64,000 bases of DNA. Source: Kingdonia uniflora (lineage: Eukaryota; Streptophyta; Magnoliopsida; Ranunculales; Circaeasteraceae). Shown one piece after another: positions 1-10,740 of the stretch. A model generated the notes under the pieces. It made no database searches, was not told the DNA's origin, and saw nothing but the letters and a program-made list of their open reading frames with translations. The DNA is taken from positions 930,001 to 994,000 of the forward strand of contig JACGCM010000560.1 of assembly GCA_014058105.1 (NCBI GenBank), in the 5' to 3' direction. Positions within the stretch are counted from its first letter, which is position 1, and each line of letters opens with the position of its first letter. The position numbers were made by a program, and so were the translations under genes.

Positions 1-549
1 TTATGGTATCTGCACGATACCAGCTCAAGCAAATGAAGAAGATTTTAGGGAGTCCGTTGAAGATTTACCAAAAACCTATCTCAGAAAAGAAGATAAATTC
101 ATAGATAGGTGATTCCCAAGATTTGCTCACAAAGTTAGAAATGAAAATTTTTGACCTAACTACTGCTTTAGAGGAGTTGGTAGAGTAATTATATCTCACA
201 AACCTCGCGAGACTATCCACTTTGATGAAATGGCAAATGCGCACGTAAAAGTAAGGAATTGCAGAAGAAGAAATAAATAAGGGTAATGAGGAAGAAGATA
301 GAGATTTTAGTAATGCCAAATCTGCTGAGGATTGATCGGCTATTAGTAAGTCTATTAATCTTATGCGTAATCTTCGCATCAATTTTAAAATTTGAATTAT
401 AGTATTAGACGGTTCAATCGATGCTAAGAAAATGGATAATTAGTTAGACAGGCTAGAAACCTATTTTTCAATTTATGAATATTTTAATGATCAGAAAATA
501 TGCTTTTCTACATTAAAATTTGTAAGTCGTGCATTCACGTGGTAGAAGT
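1..549 (+). pseudogene. Ty3/gypsy gag remnant (family 3), 5' part, split by element A
   Basis: This is the upstream half of a decayed gag gene. From about position 130 it runs parallel to the gag of element C (17490-17890): the same order of an acidic segment, then a region reading like LDRLETYFSIYEYFND in which the capsid-like Retrotrans_gag domain begins. Many stops interrupt every frame. The gene breaks at 549, where the LTR of element A starts, and resumes at 14855 after a repeated GAAGT. The first 130 bases have no recognisable content and may be leader or LTR. It is a fossil fragment of the same family as C; no pol follows it. The assignment rests on alignment by eye to C. Confidence 0.75.
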
Positions 550-1090
550 TATAATTTCTAATTTCGTAGTAGCTCAAAATAGCTCAAAATTAGCTCTTGC
601 ACCAAATATACCTATGACAAGAATTAGTATAACTCAATATAGAAATGACACAGGTGATTAGCATAGAAACCTTTGAATAGGTAAAAACCATGATCTTGGC
701 CTGAGGATTTAGTAACTGTAACTTTTATTGCTTGAGGCTGCTATTTGGATTACAAGTTTTGTGATCTATTGAGCTAGAAAAACTTGGTCTTAATGTATAA
801 AATCTTTGGTCCTTTCTCCTGTGTAACTTATCTTTTTTATAGACCATACTCTCATCTAATTTTTACGTATAAGCACGTTTTTCTAAAAATGGGGACTAGT
901 GGGAGTTGGGTTTGTAATTGCTAGTTCATGGGAGATAGGTGTATTTGATTTGTTCACATTTTTTGTAGTGCTCGATCTACGTTCTTTATTAGTTCATAGT
1001 CCAGGTGTCATTGCTGATTATGTGTCACGTAGATAATGTGTGAGCCTGGTATTGAGATAATTTGAGCTTGGCACAATAAGAAAGATATAT
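550..1090 (-). repeat. 3' LTR of element A
   Basis: The segment from 550 aligns with 14307-14840. The landmarks agree: a run with AGCTC repeats, then ATGACACAGGTGATTAG, TTTATTGC and CACGTAGATAATG. On the minus strand the LTR ends in a TACA-like border at 550. The last 15-25 bases at the right edge do not align well, so the right border near 1090 is approximate. There are many point differences from the other LTR, which indicates an old insertion. Confidence 0.8.
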
Positions 1091-1199
1091 CTCCACAATC
1101 GCCCACTCAAAACTGAAGGTACAGGTAACTTTATCTGAGAAACGTCCATTAAATGTATGTATTTTTCGAATTGGGAAAGGTTTTGAATTGTAATGTCTA

Positions 1200-1908
1200 T
1201 ATTAGAGACTAGATTTGGTATTGATTGCTTGTGAGAGGTTTGATATATCTGGCAGTTCAATTTCCCAGGAAGTATTATTTCAAATGATGACTGCCTTGGA
1301 ACTCCTTCCTATAAATATTATTGATACAGTATCATTGGTTATCCCTGTGAAAGTACTTTGTCCCTTAAAATATTCTTTGAGGTATTTTCGAATTGACCAT
1401 GGTGACTACTAGACGCTAAGTATATGAAGTGAGGGTTCTTATTGAAGTACAAAAGCTCCAATTTTGGTATTTTGGGAACCAACCTTTGGATTTGCCCACT
1501 CTCATACCTATTCCTTTTACGTATCATGGGATGACGGATAAGGAAATAGTGGAGGCTGAGAATGACTATTATCAGATGTGGCAGTTCCATCATTTAATTC
1601 TGTCAGGTGAGCAATGTCGGGTATGTCTTCGTCTTTTTGCAAAGGATGTCATTAATAAGGCGAATGAGAAAGCCGGTGTACATCGCATGAAGTACTTCCT
1701 CTATCCTGCGAGTGATTGAGCTTTGTTGGAGTTGAGCCATTCTTCATTCTCTGCCTTTCTGAGGTGGCAGAGATTACGGAGGAAGATATGGTTGTGGTGG
1801 TTTCAGATTGGAAATATGCTTTTATCCGTTAGATTGGAAGTATGTTTATGTTTGTTACAACCATCTTTATTTTCTTTAAGAACTGGATCATGTGGGAGAA
1901 GCTTCTAG
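1200..1908 (+). pseudogene. Unrecognised reverse-strand coding remnant in element A
   Basis: The clearest part is a 96-residue frame at 1429-1719, on the strand opposite to A's gag-pol. It has an even amino-acid composition and segments such as WQFHHLILSGEQCRVCLRLF. The flanking frames at 1215-1412 and 1723-1908 are open but short. I recognise no domain. The position between integrase and 3' LTR is where several Tat elements carry an additional ORF, so this may be the start of A's extra gene, now decayed. Element J separates it from the further remnants at 5178-8230. It could also be spurious. Confidence 0.35.
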
Positions 1909-2412
1909 CTTAAAGTAGGAGTATTTGATGAAAACTAATATATACTGTAACTTGTAGATTGATTTGCAGGAAGTTTATGAAATTTTGTGCTTACTGTAAA
2001 GTATTCTGTAAGGAATTTTTGAGGTAATAAAAAAAATATTTATGCAGTAATTCTATGTTGATACATCGAACAAGAAATTAGTATGGTAAATCAAAATTAC
2101 GATATATCGGCCTGCGTATGATGGATAATGCGCGATAAATATGTTAAATGTACAAAATAATTAATTGTATCAAATTGAAAGAAATCAATTTGATTCGAGC
2201 TGTATTATATCACCTTCTAGTATAAGGTAATGTCGTGAAACAAAAAATTTGATTTGTGTGAATATGTGTGTAATGAAGATAAAACGTGTGTAAGAGAGTT
2301 TGCGATTAGTACAAAAAACATAAGGTCGAATATCTCATATGTGGAAATCAAATAAATTGTTTGCTTGATTTGTGGGTATAGAATTTAGGGATAAGGAGGA
2401 TTTAATACTTAT

Positions 2413-2999
2413 TGAAGGGGCCTAACTTTGTGAGGAGGGGAAGTCGGCTTTTACACCACTGGGTTTATCTTCTATCAAAGGGGTTCAAGCATATGATCAA
2501 TAATATGACTAAGCTATTGGAAATATATCTGTGTAAAGGACTAGAATGGGACACTCCATGACCTTTGATGAGGATTTTTAAGAGTATTGATATTACTGTT
2601 GAGGAGTCGAAGTTTCGAGTACATGGTGATCGAAGGTAAACTGCAAAGGGGCAGGGAAGAGATTTTGTAACCTTTCCTTGGTTCCCCTTCCCTTTTATTT
2701 ATAGAATATAGGTAGGGCTGAGTCACCATGGGAGGCCACATTACAAGTGTACCCTCTGGGTATCAGGTGGGTATCCCAGAGTTGGTGTTGATTCAAGAAA
2801 TATCACGTCCGGCACTATGCCCTGACACTGTAGCTATTGCTGGTTCTGTCTCTGTAGCTGTAAGGACCAATAACGGCACCGTTCTTGTCTGGTGAGCTGG
2901 CTGTTTGACATGTCGGCCTTCGACAAGGTATGAAAATGGTCAAAGTGTTTCTGATACTGATGTGGAGTTTGTGTGCTGACGAATCTGTCTTCATCTTCG
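2413..2999 (-). repeat. Truncated 3' LTR of element J
   Basis: The segment matches 4295-4884 closely, including AAGTCGGCTTTTACACCA, the CATATGATCAATAATATGAC stretch and the TATA-containing region near 2695-2707 (TATAAATA on the minus strand). The upstream end of the LTR (about 155 bp) is missing. The sequence changes near 2999, after CTTCATCTTCGAG, into gag. Confidence 0.85.
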
Positions 3000-4209
3000 A
3001 GGAGCTATAAGGTTGCCCCTATTTATTTGCTTCACGGAGGCGCTCAAGGTCAATATAGCCATTGACTTTTGAGAGCATCTCCTCGAAGGTTCGTGGTTTC
3101 TGGAGGGCCAGGTACTCTTTGATAGAGCTACTATCAGGCAAAATGATCGAATATGCGAGTACGGCGCTTGCACTGTCAAGGTTTTTGACTTTGCGTGACT
3201 CATCGAGGAACCTCTAGGTAAAGGCCTCAAGGGTTTCACTGAGGGATTTTCTGAAATTGAAGAGGGCATCGACTCTGACCTCGCGATCCTTGTTGAAGGA
3301 AAATTGGGCTATGTAGAGGCTGGATAATTGCTCGAAGCTTCGAATCGAGCCATTAGGAAGGTTATGATACCAACGAAGAGGGTTGTCTGTGAGGCTGGTG
3401 GGGAAAAGTTGACACATCAGTTGGCCAGTCGTGGAGTAATGGCTTAGAGCATTTTAAAATTTTAGATTGTGGATTAAGGATTGGTGTTGCGATATTTACT
3501 GATTTTTGGGACTCAAAAATTTGGCGGCACATCGATAGCGAGGAGCTTAGGACAGAGGGGGTTATTCAACAGACTTTATGAGTTTGCTGTTAGACTCGCT
3601 CTGACGCGGATGATAGGGTAGATTTTTAGTCAAAGTCCTGTTGTGCACCATAGGAGGGATGAGTGGGGGATCGATGGGTTCGAGGCTGATGAGGCCGAGT
3701 GTTCAGTATGTGTTCGGGACGTTCTCGAGCAGAGCTGCATTTGGGGTGTCTAGAGTGGCGAAGGGTAGAGTCGAAGGAATCCTCCGTTGGGTGGATGCCA
3801 AGGTGGATGGAGCCAGTAGGGGGGACAGTAGGGATAACACCCTCGGCACCAAGATGGACAGGAGGTACTTGAAGATGTTGTAGGGGTCCCAATCGGCCTC
3901 GAGCGGAGATACATGACGGGGCGGGTGCTCGGGACGGTGGGGGAGCGTCTAGAGGCTGTAACCGTTGTAACTCACGAACTATGCTACGTAAGTCATCAAT
4001 GGAGTGGTATTGTCTGTTGGCATCATCTAAACGATGCTGTTGTTTGGCTTTGAACTCTTGCCGGTGCTCTTCGCGTTCCTCACGCAATTACATTCGGTGA
4101 CGCTCTTCAGCCTGTGCGAACTGCTGGGTTAGAAGGGCTAGTTGGGCAGCCACTCCGTCGGCGGAGTTGCCGGCATGGGTAGAATTGTAGAGCAGAGGGT
4201 AGGTGCCAT
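2991..4209 (-). pseudogene. Element J gag remnant
   Basis: A minus-strand ATG at 4209 opens a frame parallel to the gag start of element B (MAPT...). A frameshift follows, then a charged coiled-coil-like segment (4087-3980, rich in Arg/Glu/Gln). A proline- and histidine-rich linker comes next (to 3626). The capsid-like Retrotrans_gag region follows: PLRWYHNLPNGSIRSFEQL around 3380 and NGYIDLERLREANK near 3040. Gag would form the particle shell for reverse transcription. Stops and frameshifts disable it. Domain order and sequence match element B (52112-53640). The gene ends at the deletion junction with the LTR. Confidence 0.8.
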
Positions 4210-4278
4210 TTGGAAGTAATTTGCAAAAAAAATTGAAAAGAAAGTACAAGGAAGGGGGAGATTGGTAGGGTAGGAAAG

Positions 4279-4294
4279 CACAGACAGCGCCAAA
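4279..4294 (-). other. Primer binding site of element J
   Basis: Read on the minus strand this is TTTGGCGCTGTCTGTG, lying directly after the LTR end. The same motif follows the 5' LTR of element B (TTTGGCGCCGTCTGTG). It is the tRNA-complementary primer site for minus-strand DNA synthesis; the exact tRNA is not assigned. Confidence 0.8.
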
Positions 4295-5041
4295 TGTAGG
4301 GGCCTAACTTCGTAAGGAGGGGAAGTCGGCTTTTACACCACGGGGTTTATCTTCTATCAAAGGGCTTCAAGCATATGATCAATAATATGACTAATTTATT
4401 GGCAATATACTTGCATGGAGGTCTATAATGGGGCACTCCATGACCTCTGATGTGAATTTTTAAGAGTATTGATATTACTGTCGAGTAGTCAAACTTTCGA
4501 GTACAGGGTGATCGAAGGTAAACTGCAAGGGGGCTGAGGAGAAATTTTGTAACCTTTCCTTTGCTCCCTTTCTCTCCTATTTATAGAATATAGGTAGGGC
4601 TGAGTCACCATGGGAGGTCACATTACAAGTGTGCCCTCCGGGAATCAGGCAGGTATCCCGAAGTTGGTGTTGACGCCAAAAATGTCGGGTCTGGTACTAT
4701 TTCCTGATATTGTAGCTGTTGTTGGTTTTGTCACTGTAGCTATAAGGACCAAAAATGGCACCGTTATTTTTTGGTGAACTGACTATCTAAGATGTCTGCC
4801 TTCGACCACGTATGAATATGGTCGAAGTGTTTCTGACGCTGATGTGAAGTTTGTGTGCTGGCGGATCTGTCTTCATCTTCAAGGTTTGTTCATAGTCGAG
4901 GCTTCATCTTCGGTGCTTCATCTTTGTGTAGTCTAAGAAAGCTTGTTTATGGGTTGAATGGACTTCGAGGTATTCATGTAGGGTTCGATGTAGCCATCGA
5001 GTGTTCGACTGGAGCCAGAAGGCTCCGAGTAGGCTACTACA
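4295..5041 (-). repeat. 5' LTR of element J
   Basis: A 747-bp LTR in minus orientation, TGTAGTAGCC to GGCCCCTACA. It aligns along its length with the LTRs of D (60083-60832, same orientation) and B (51340-52037, opposite orientation). A TATA-box-like TATAAATAGGAG lies on the minus strand near 4576-4587, matching TATAAATAGGAG in B. Confidence 0.88.
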
Positions 5042-5177
5042 CTTATCATCCAATATGCTGAATGGGGAGATTATATGTGATTGTAATCTTAATGTATAAA
5101 TAAGTTTGGAAATAGTAGTTTTTAACAACGGAAAAATGGTGAGGACTCATTCTTAGAAAGCTCGGCATACGTCTGAG

Positions 5178-5489
5178 ATGCGTTTAGCGATAAGGGTTGC
5201 TAAAGTTTGTGAGAGGATATTTGGGCGGATAGATTATGATGCCAATTTTTCTAAATCTACAATACATTTTGATGGTTTTACTTTGAGGGTAAGGGAGAAT
5301 GAGATTGGGCGTCACTTTTGGTGTGAGGTATTTTATGAATTGATCGCTGAGATTAAAGCTCAAAAAATTGTAGTGAAGGAAATTTCCATGCAGGAAATAG
5401 CTGAGGAAGATGAAAGGATTGCTAGGAATGTACTTATTAGGTGTCGTTCTCTAGGGCATCTTGGCTATTTTATGTATGACTATGTTTGA
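5178..5489 (+). pseudogene. Reverse-strand ORF remnant in element A (104 residues)
   Basis: This open frame lies on the strand opposite to A's gag-pol, between integrase and 3' LTR. It is basic at the start and then acidic (KEISMQEIAEEDERIARNV). I recognise no family. Together with the frames around 6415-6490 (beginning METLTFGHLIEDVSVGF) and 7470-8230 it looks like one decayed multi-part gene running rightwards. The extra antisense ORF of Tat-type elements is the most likely identity; this is inference from position and from the parallel in elements B and D. Confidence 0.4.
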
Positions 5490-6491
5490 GAGGACAAACT
5501 TCTATTAGTTTGAATAAATATCTAAGTAAAATAGAGTGATAATACTTATGTTATGAATTTTCTACTTGTTTGCTATGGATGTTGTTGAAATTAAATATTT
5601 GAATTTTGAAATGGTGTAGCAATGGAAATGCCGTCAGAAGTTGTATAAGTAACAGGAGTAGGAGAATAAGAATTAGATTATCAGTATTTTGCTGAAGATA
5701 AAGTTCGATTGTGTGTAAGTAGAGTGTATCATCATGAATGTGGGAAGATGTGAGAGGGATTTGGGTAGGAAAGAGAGAAAAACATTGAAATATAGGACTT
5801 GGGGTAATGATGGAAAAGTATTTTTACCCAAAAGGTACGAATCGTCTGACATGAATAGTGGAAGGGACACCTCAGTTCCAAAACTGAGGGGGCTTGTATG
5901 AGCCCCAACAACTGCCAGCAGTTGGAGAGAGAAAGTATTAATACCCTTTCCACATCTTCATTCAAGCATTTCAAAAAATAGAGATTTTAGATAAAGAGTA
6001 AACGAAACTAGTCATCTCAGCCAGAGGGAAAAGGGGCGTGCCATTGTGGAGGTTAAGAAAAAACCCTTGTTACGAAGTTTTGTTATAAAAGAAGAGACGT
6101 TTGATATCCCTGATTTGTTTTATGACGTTGAAGGATAGTGGGTTATGATTATTATTTTTTATTTGTGTGTTTTTTGTGATTTAGAAGAATCATATGGTGA
6201 TGGATGTGAAGTTTACTATTTTTGGGTGTATTTGAAATTTGAAAATTTTGCTAATTTTAGGAAACTTGTGAAAACTGGTTTTGTTTCTCTGAAATTTGGA
6301 GTTTCGTATGGAAAAGCATATATATAATTTGATTGGAATACGTGAACCTATATGCAGTTAGAAACGTGATAAAGCTTTAAAAATAAGCCTCAATTTTGAG
6401 CATACTCTTGATATGGAGACTTTGACCTTTGGTCATTTGATTGAGGATGTATCTGTAGGATTTGATAATGTAGAATTTGTGGAACGGGAGT

Positions 6492-6515
6492 GGGGGGGGG
6501 GGGGGGGGGGGGGGG
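6492..6515. repeat. Homopolymer of 24 guanines
   Basis: After GGGAGT there is an uninterrupted run of 24 G followed by CTAAT. It lies within the reverse-strand coding remnant of element A. Such a run can fold as a G-quadruplex and is prone to length error in sequencing, so its exact length is uncertain. Confidence 0.9.
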
Positions 6516-7469
6516 CTAATAACTAAGAGCTCGGATACAGTAGAGTTAGAGGTAGAGGGGAAGGATAAATTATCGTTTATAGATTTCCCTGGTAACTTCT
6601 TACCATATTCTGCAGATTCAAAATTAAAGATAGTTTAGGTGGTATATGGGGTGAGGTGATAGAACATGTTGGGAGGTTGTTTAGGGGGTGTACGACTAAA
6701 AATGGTGAACAATATTTTTCTTACTGCCTGATTTGGAGCATGAGAGACGTGTAAGGGGAGTAGACAAGTTTATCTCCCTTGAGTACTTCAATGGGGTTGA
6801 AAAATGTGATCTGGATGAGGGACTCCTGTGTTACCTTGCCTAGTTATATTTTGGGCTAATAGTATCTTTAAGCAATCTCGCTAAATGTATTTTGAATACT
6901 ATTGAGGCATGCTCGGCCCAACTGAATGGGAACATGTGGGAAGTGATAAACGTTTGTGATAATTTAAAAAGAAGGTGGGCTTTTATGGGGGTATAGAGGA
7001 GGATAACCCCTTCAAATGTTTTGTAGTATTATACGGTAAAATACTATGTTGCGATTGGAGGCGCGTACTTTTCTTCTAGTTCATCTCGACCTCAGTTCTT
7101 TGACTTGAATTCAGCAGGATGAGTGTAGAATGATAATATGATATGGGTGAAAGGCAATTTCCTCTAACGAGTGGATGAGGAACCCATGGATCTTATATAT
7201 AAAACTTTGAAGAAAAGTAAGTAATTGTTTGTGATATCGAAATGTTGTTTTTGTGCTAGGGTCTTGTATGTATGTAGCAATGTTTTGTGTATGCAGATCC
7301 TTGTTCTTAAGTTGTGAGAAAGGAATCATTGACTGATACAGTAGCTCGAGAGGGATTGGGGTCTGAGATTGTATTGGGTGAGCTAGAAATAAGTAGGTTT
7401 AAGAGGGCTAATAGCGGGTCAGAAAAATTTTAGAAGTCTCAAGCAAAGTGAAAAATGGCTTGAACTAGC

Positions 7470-8230
7470 ATGACCTCGGGAGATGTAGAAAAGGCTGCAT
7501 CGGACGACGGAGCACGTCCAGCACTAGTAAAGGCTACATCGATATCTTTAAAGTTAGTGGGGGCTACATCGAGCAAATTAATTCAAAGGCATCTGAAGAG
7601 AAATAATGTGAAAGTTGATGGTTCGAGCTTGGCGTCCATAGAGAGTGTGGAGGTCACAATGAGTTCAAAAAAGAAAAAAGCGGACGCTCCTGCTTCATTG
7701 AGCGAGATGAAGGAGCCTGAGAGTAGTTCATTTGTAGAAGATGAGTTGTTGGCTATAGAGAACAAGTTGAGGGTGGTAGCTCGAGAAGGTACTGAGGGTT
7801 TAGACATATCTGTGAAGCTAGAGCTTTAAAGGGTAAGTGTAGCACTTGAATTTTTTAACTTCTTGTGAAATCTCGAACATAAATGCTTTCTTTGTTGTAG
7901 GTTTTTCGTGTGTTGAATGAAATTTTCCTCGGGTTTGAGGATGGGAGGAATGAACTCAAGAAGAGAATTGCTCGGCTGGAGGCTGATTTAGTACATGAGA
8001 GGGAATGTTCAAACTATTTGATAACAGACCTTAAGGATTCATTCTAGGTAACTATGCTCGATCTCGTAGCTGAAGCAAAAAAAAATAATGAGGAAATTGT
8101 AGCTTCCTGCGATAGCCTCGGTCAAAAACTCCTGGAGGTTGGATATTCCATGGCCAATATTGAATATTGAGGTTATAATGGGGGGAGGGCATTTTGTGGA
8201 AGTGGATGAGTTAAAAAAGAAAAATTGAGC
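7470..8230 (+). pseudogene. Antisense ORF of element A, C-terminal part with intron
   Basis: The first segment (7470-7829) encodes 119 residues rich in Ser, Lys and Glu with a basic patch SSKKKKAD. It stops just before a candidate donor GTAAGTG (7832). A pyrimidine-rich stretch ending TTGTTGTAG (to about 7900) then precedes a second coding stretch with coiled-coil character (NELKKRIARLEADLVHERE, then LVAEAKKNNEEIVASCDSL). The strand is opposite to gag-pol. Element B has a similar coiled-coil tail in its antisense region (58780-60060). A stop falls inside the second stretch, so this is a pseudogene. The function is unknown. Confidence 0.5.
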
Positions 8231-8995
8231 ATATCAAGGGAAGTCGATGGGATTGGTGTCAGAATTCACTGATGTTGTATGAGACATAGAGGGACGCTTA
8301 GAGCGAGCAAAGGCCCATTACGTACATTTCCATGGAAGAGGTGCACTCAAGGGAGGTAATGGCAGGAATTGCCTATTTTACAGAAGAAGTGAAGAGGCTT
8401 GAGTTCGAATGGGATACCTTGCATGAATGTTTGGTATTGAAAGGTTGTATCTGCAATACTAAAATAGATTGAGGTAATTTCATGAACTCGATGGGAACTT
8501 ATATAGGGCCCATTAGTGCATAATGAGTAGAGTGAGGAAAAGATATTGTAGTTGATCGAGCGTCAGATGTTATGGCTTCATACCTCCCACGGTAGGTAAA
8601 AGTGTAACTTATATTTTGCCAGAAAAACCTGTATAAGTGACTTGTTGTTTTTGTATTGTAGATGTTTATAGAGATGAAAGCTAGTTTTACCTATGTTTTT
8701 TCTTGTGTCATAGGGATAGTAGAGATCATTATTTGAAAACTAGTATTACCGTTGTCTTAATCATTGATATTTACATAGATGTATCGATTCAAAGCCAGTG
8801 TTACCTTTGCTTTAATCTTTGAGATTTAGTAGATACTACATGTATGTCTGTATAGAGTAATGTGGGGAAAAACTTTAAAGTTTTCATTTAGTAGAAAAGA
8901 ATATACATTGTTGGAGATTGGAATCGTACTTTTGGAATATAAAGAATGATAATAGAGGTATCCTGTACTTGGGAATCAGGGACTTAACGATAATA

Positions 8996-10060
8996 TCATT
9001 TCAATCTCTTAGTGTTCCAACAATTTTGTAGTCGGACTCCTTTATCTGTCATGAGGTAGTATGATCCAAGGTCAGTGCCGCCAATGATTAGAAATGGCCC
9101 TTCCCAATTTTTTGTGAGCTTTTCAGCATGTAACTCTTTCCTACTCTTGGGGATCTCTCTGAAGACTAGATCGTTAATTTGGAACTTTTGACTTCGAACT
9201 CCTCTGTTGTACAAGTTGGCAAGCATAAGATGAAATTGACCCAGGTTGGCAATAGCTCGTGCTCGGGTCTCATCGATCCAGTTCATATTGAAAGCTAGTT
9301 CAAACTTATTTTCCTCGTCTATTAACTCGTGATCTTTAAAGGATGGTAGTATTCCGATGGAATGATGGCTTCAGTCTCGTAAGCCAGAAGGAAGGGGGAA
9401 CATCAAGTTGATTGTCTCGGTGTAGTACGGTATGCCCATAAGACATGAGGCAGCTCCCGTTTCCAATTCCTCTTCTTCAATAATGGAAGCCTCTTTTTGA
9501 TTCCATCAACTACTGTTTTGTTGGTTACTTCGGCCTGTCAATTTCCTTGGGTGTAGTTTGGATTGGTTGGGGAATGAATGATGTTGTACTTATTAAGAAA
9601 AGCCACTACCTATCCTCCAACGAACTGTAGCCCGTTATTGATCTGAATCATGTAGGGGCAGGCAAACTGTATGATAATATGTTCCCAGATAAAGAAGATG
9701 ACTTCTTCTTCTTGATTTTGACAAAGGGAAACTACTTTTACCCTTTTTGTAAAGTAATCTGTTGCCACAAGTAAGAACCTTCGGTTACCCGGCGTATTGG
9801 AAAACTTTCCCATTAGATCAAGTGCCCACCACTTGAAAGGCCAGAAAACCTTGCTCGCATAGAGTTCTAGTGCAGGTGCTCGTATCATGTGTCCATGTCG
9901 TTGACATGCATCGCATCTCTGTGGGTACTCTTCTACTTATTTTTCCATTCGCGGCCAAAATACTCCTTGTGTAATCGCTATGTTTGCAAGTGACCGACTT
10001 GTGGTATGAGAGCCACAAGTTCCTTTATGTATGTCTTTGAGTATTCCATCTGCTTATTGC
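8996..10060 (-). pseudogene. Element A integrase remnant
   Basis: The zinc-binding region is partly readable (CDACQRHGHMIRAP near 9900). The catalytic core follows: WALDLMGKFSNTPGNRRF carries the first Asp, the second site reads IQINNGLQF (the expected Asp is Asn), and the Glu site reads QAEVTNKTV. The C-terminal part reads [11 protein letters not shown] and later GPFLIIGGTDLGSYYL (9090-9040). Integrase joins the cDNA to host DNA. Frameshifts at about 9605 and 9330 and the Asp-to-Asn change make it inactive. Sequence and order parallel element B (56560-57720). Confidence 0.85.
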
Positions 10061-10353
10061 TTGGAGAGGCACTTTAGATAAGGCCATGTTATTAATCTTC
10101 GATATAAATGACCTTTCTAAACTGTATAACACTTTGAATTTTTGGTTAACTGTCTGCATTATTTTGGATCTTCTAGAAGGGGCCTGTCACATTTATTTTT
10201 TAAGTTAAGATAGGCAATAAAAGGCTTCCTCCAATCGTCGTCCTCATCTTTATCGCCCCTAGTGTTAATCTCGCATACATAGGAAAGATCAATGTTAGGG
10301 GTAGAGATCACTTCAATTTAGAGGTATTGTTCTTCTGTGCGCAAGACCCCTGC

Positions 10354-10725
10354 TTAGTAAGCTAAGGAATCGGCATGTCTATTTTCTCCTCGTGGTAAAT
10401 AGTTAAGAGTAACTTTAATGAATCTGCTCATCCTATCAGCAATGAGGGTTGCATAGTCAACCATTTTGTCATTTTTCTTGTACTGTTTAGTGTAACGGTG
10501 GACTATTAGTAATGAATCTGTATCGACTGATAGCTCGAGAACCCCAAGTTCTAGTGCTAAATTGAGCCCATGGATCAAGGTTTCGTACTCTGTAGCATTA
10601 TTCGAGGCCTCAAAATCCAAGCAGATTCATTTCTTGATCTTGTCATTTGATGGAGTATTCAATACGATTCTGATACCTGACCCTGCGAGTCCGGCTAAGC
10701 CATTTGTCAGAAGTTTCTATCCCTT
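10354..10725 (-). pseudogene. Element A RNase H remnant
   Basis: The frame contains FEASNNATEYETLIHGLNLA, then VDTDSLLIVHRY, and ends NYLPRGENRHADSLAY. These are the Glu, Asp and final Asp blocks of a type-I RNase H. The NNATEYE form is typical of the second, archaeal-like RNase H known from Tat elements, which would degrade RNA in RNA-DNA hybrids. The first Asp block (10700-10720) is eroded and preceded by stops. It is followed by integrase, as in element B. Confidence 0.8.
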
Positions 10726-10740
10726 TCTTGCAACCTATTA

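Larger units (their letters stand above)
2413..5041 (-). mobile_element. Internally deleted Tat-like element J, nested in A
   Basis: The element is bounded by CTTAT at 2408-2412 and 5042-5046, a perfect 5-bp target duplication. The right LTR (4295-5041) begins TGTAGTAGCC and ends GGCCCCTACA when read on the minus strand; the left LTR ends in CCCCTTCA. Only a primer binding site and part of gag remain inside, and the left LTR runs directly into gag near 3000, so pol and part of the 3' LTR were lost. It belongs to the same family as elements B and D. It is non-autonomous and decayed. Confidence 0.9.

Noticed and set aside
4855..5061. Open frame on the plus strand at the right end of element J
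   Set aside because: It lies within the LTR and has no similarity to any protein I know.
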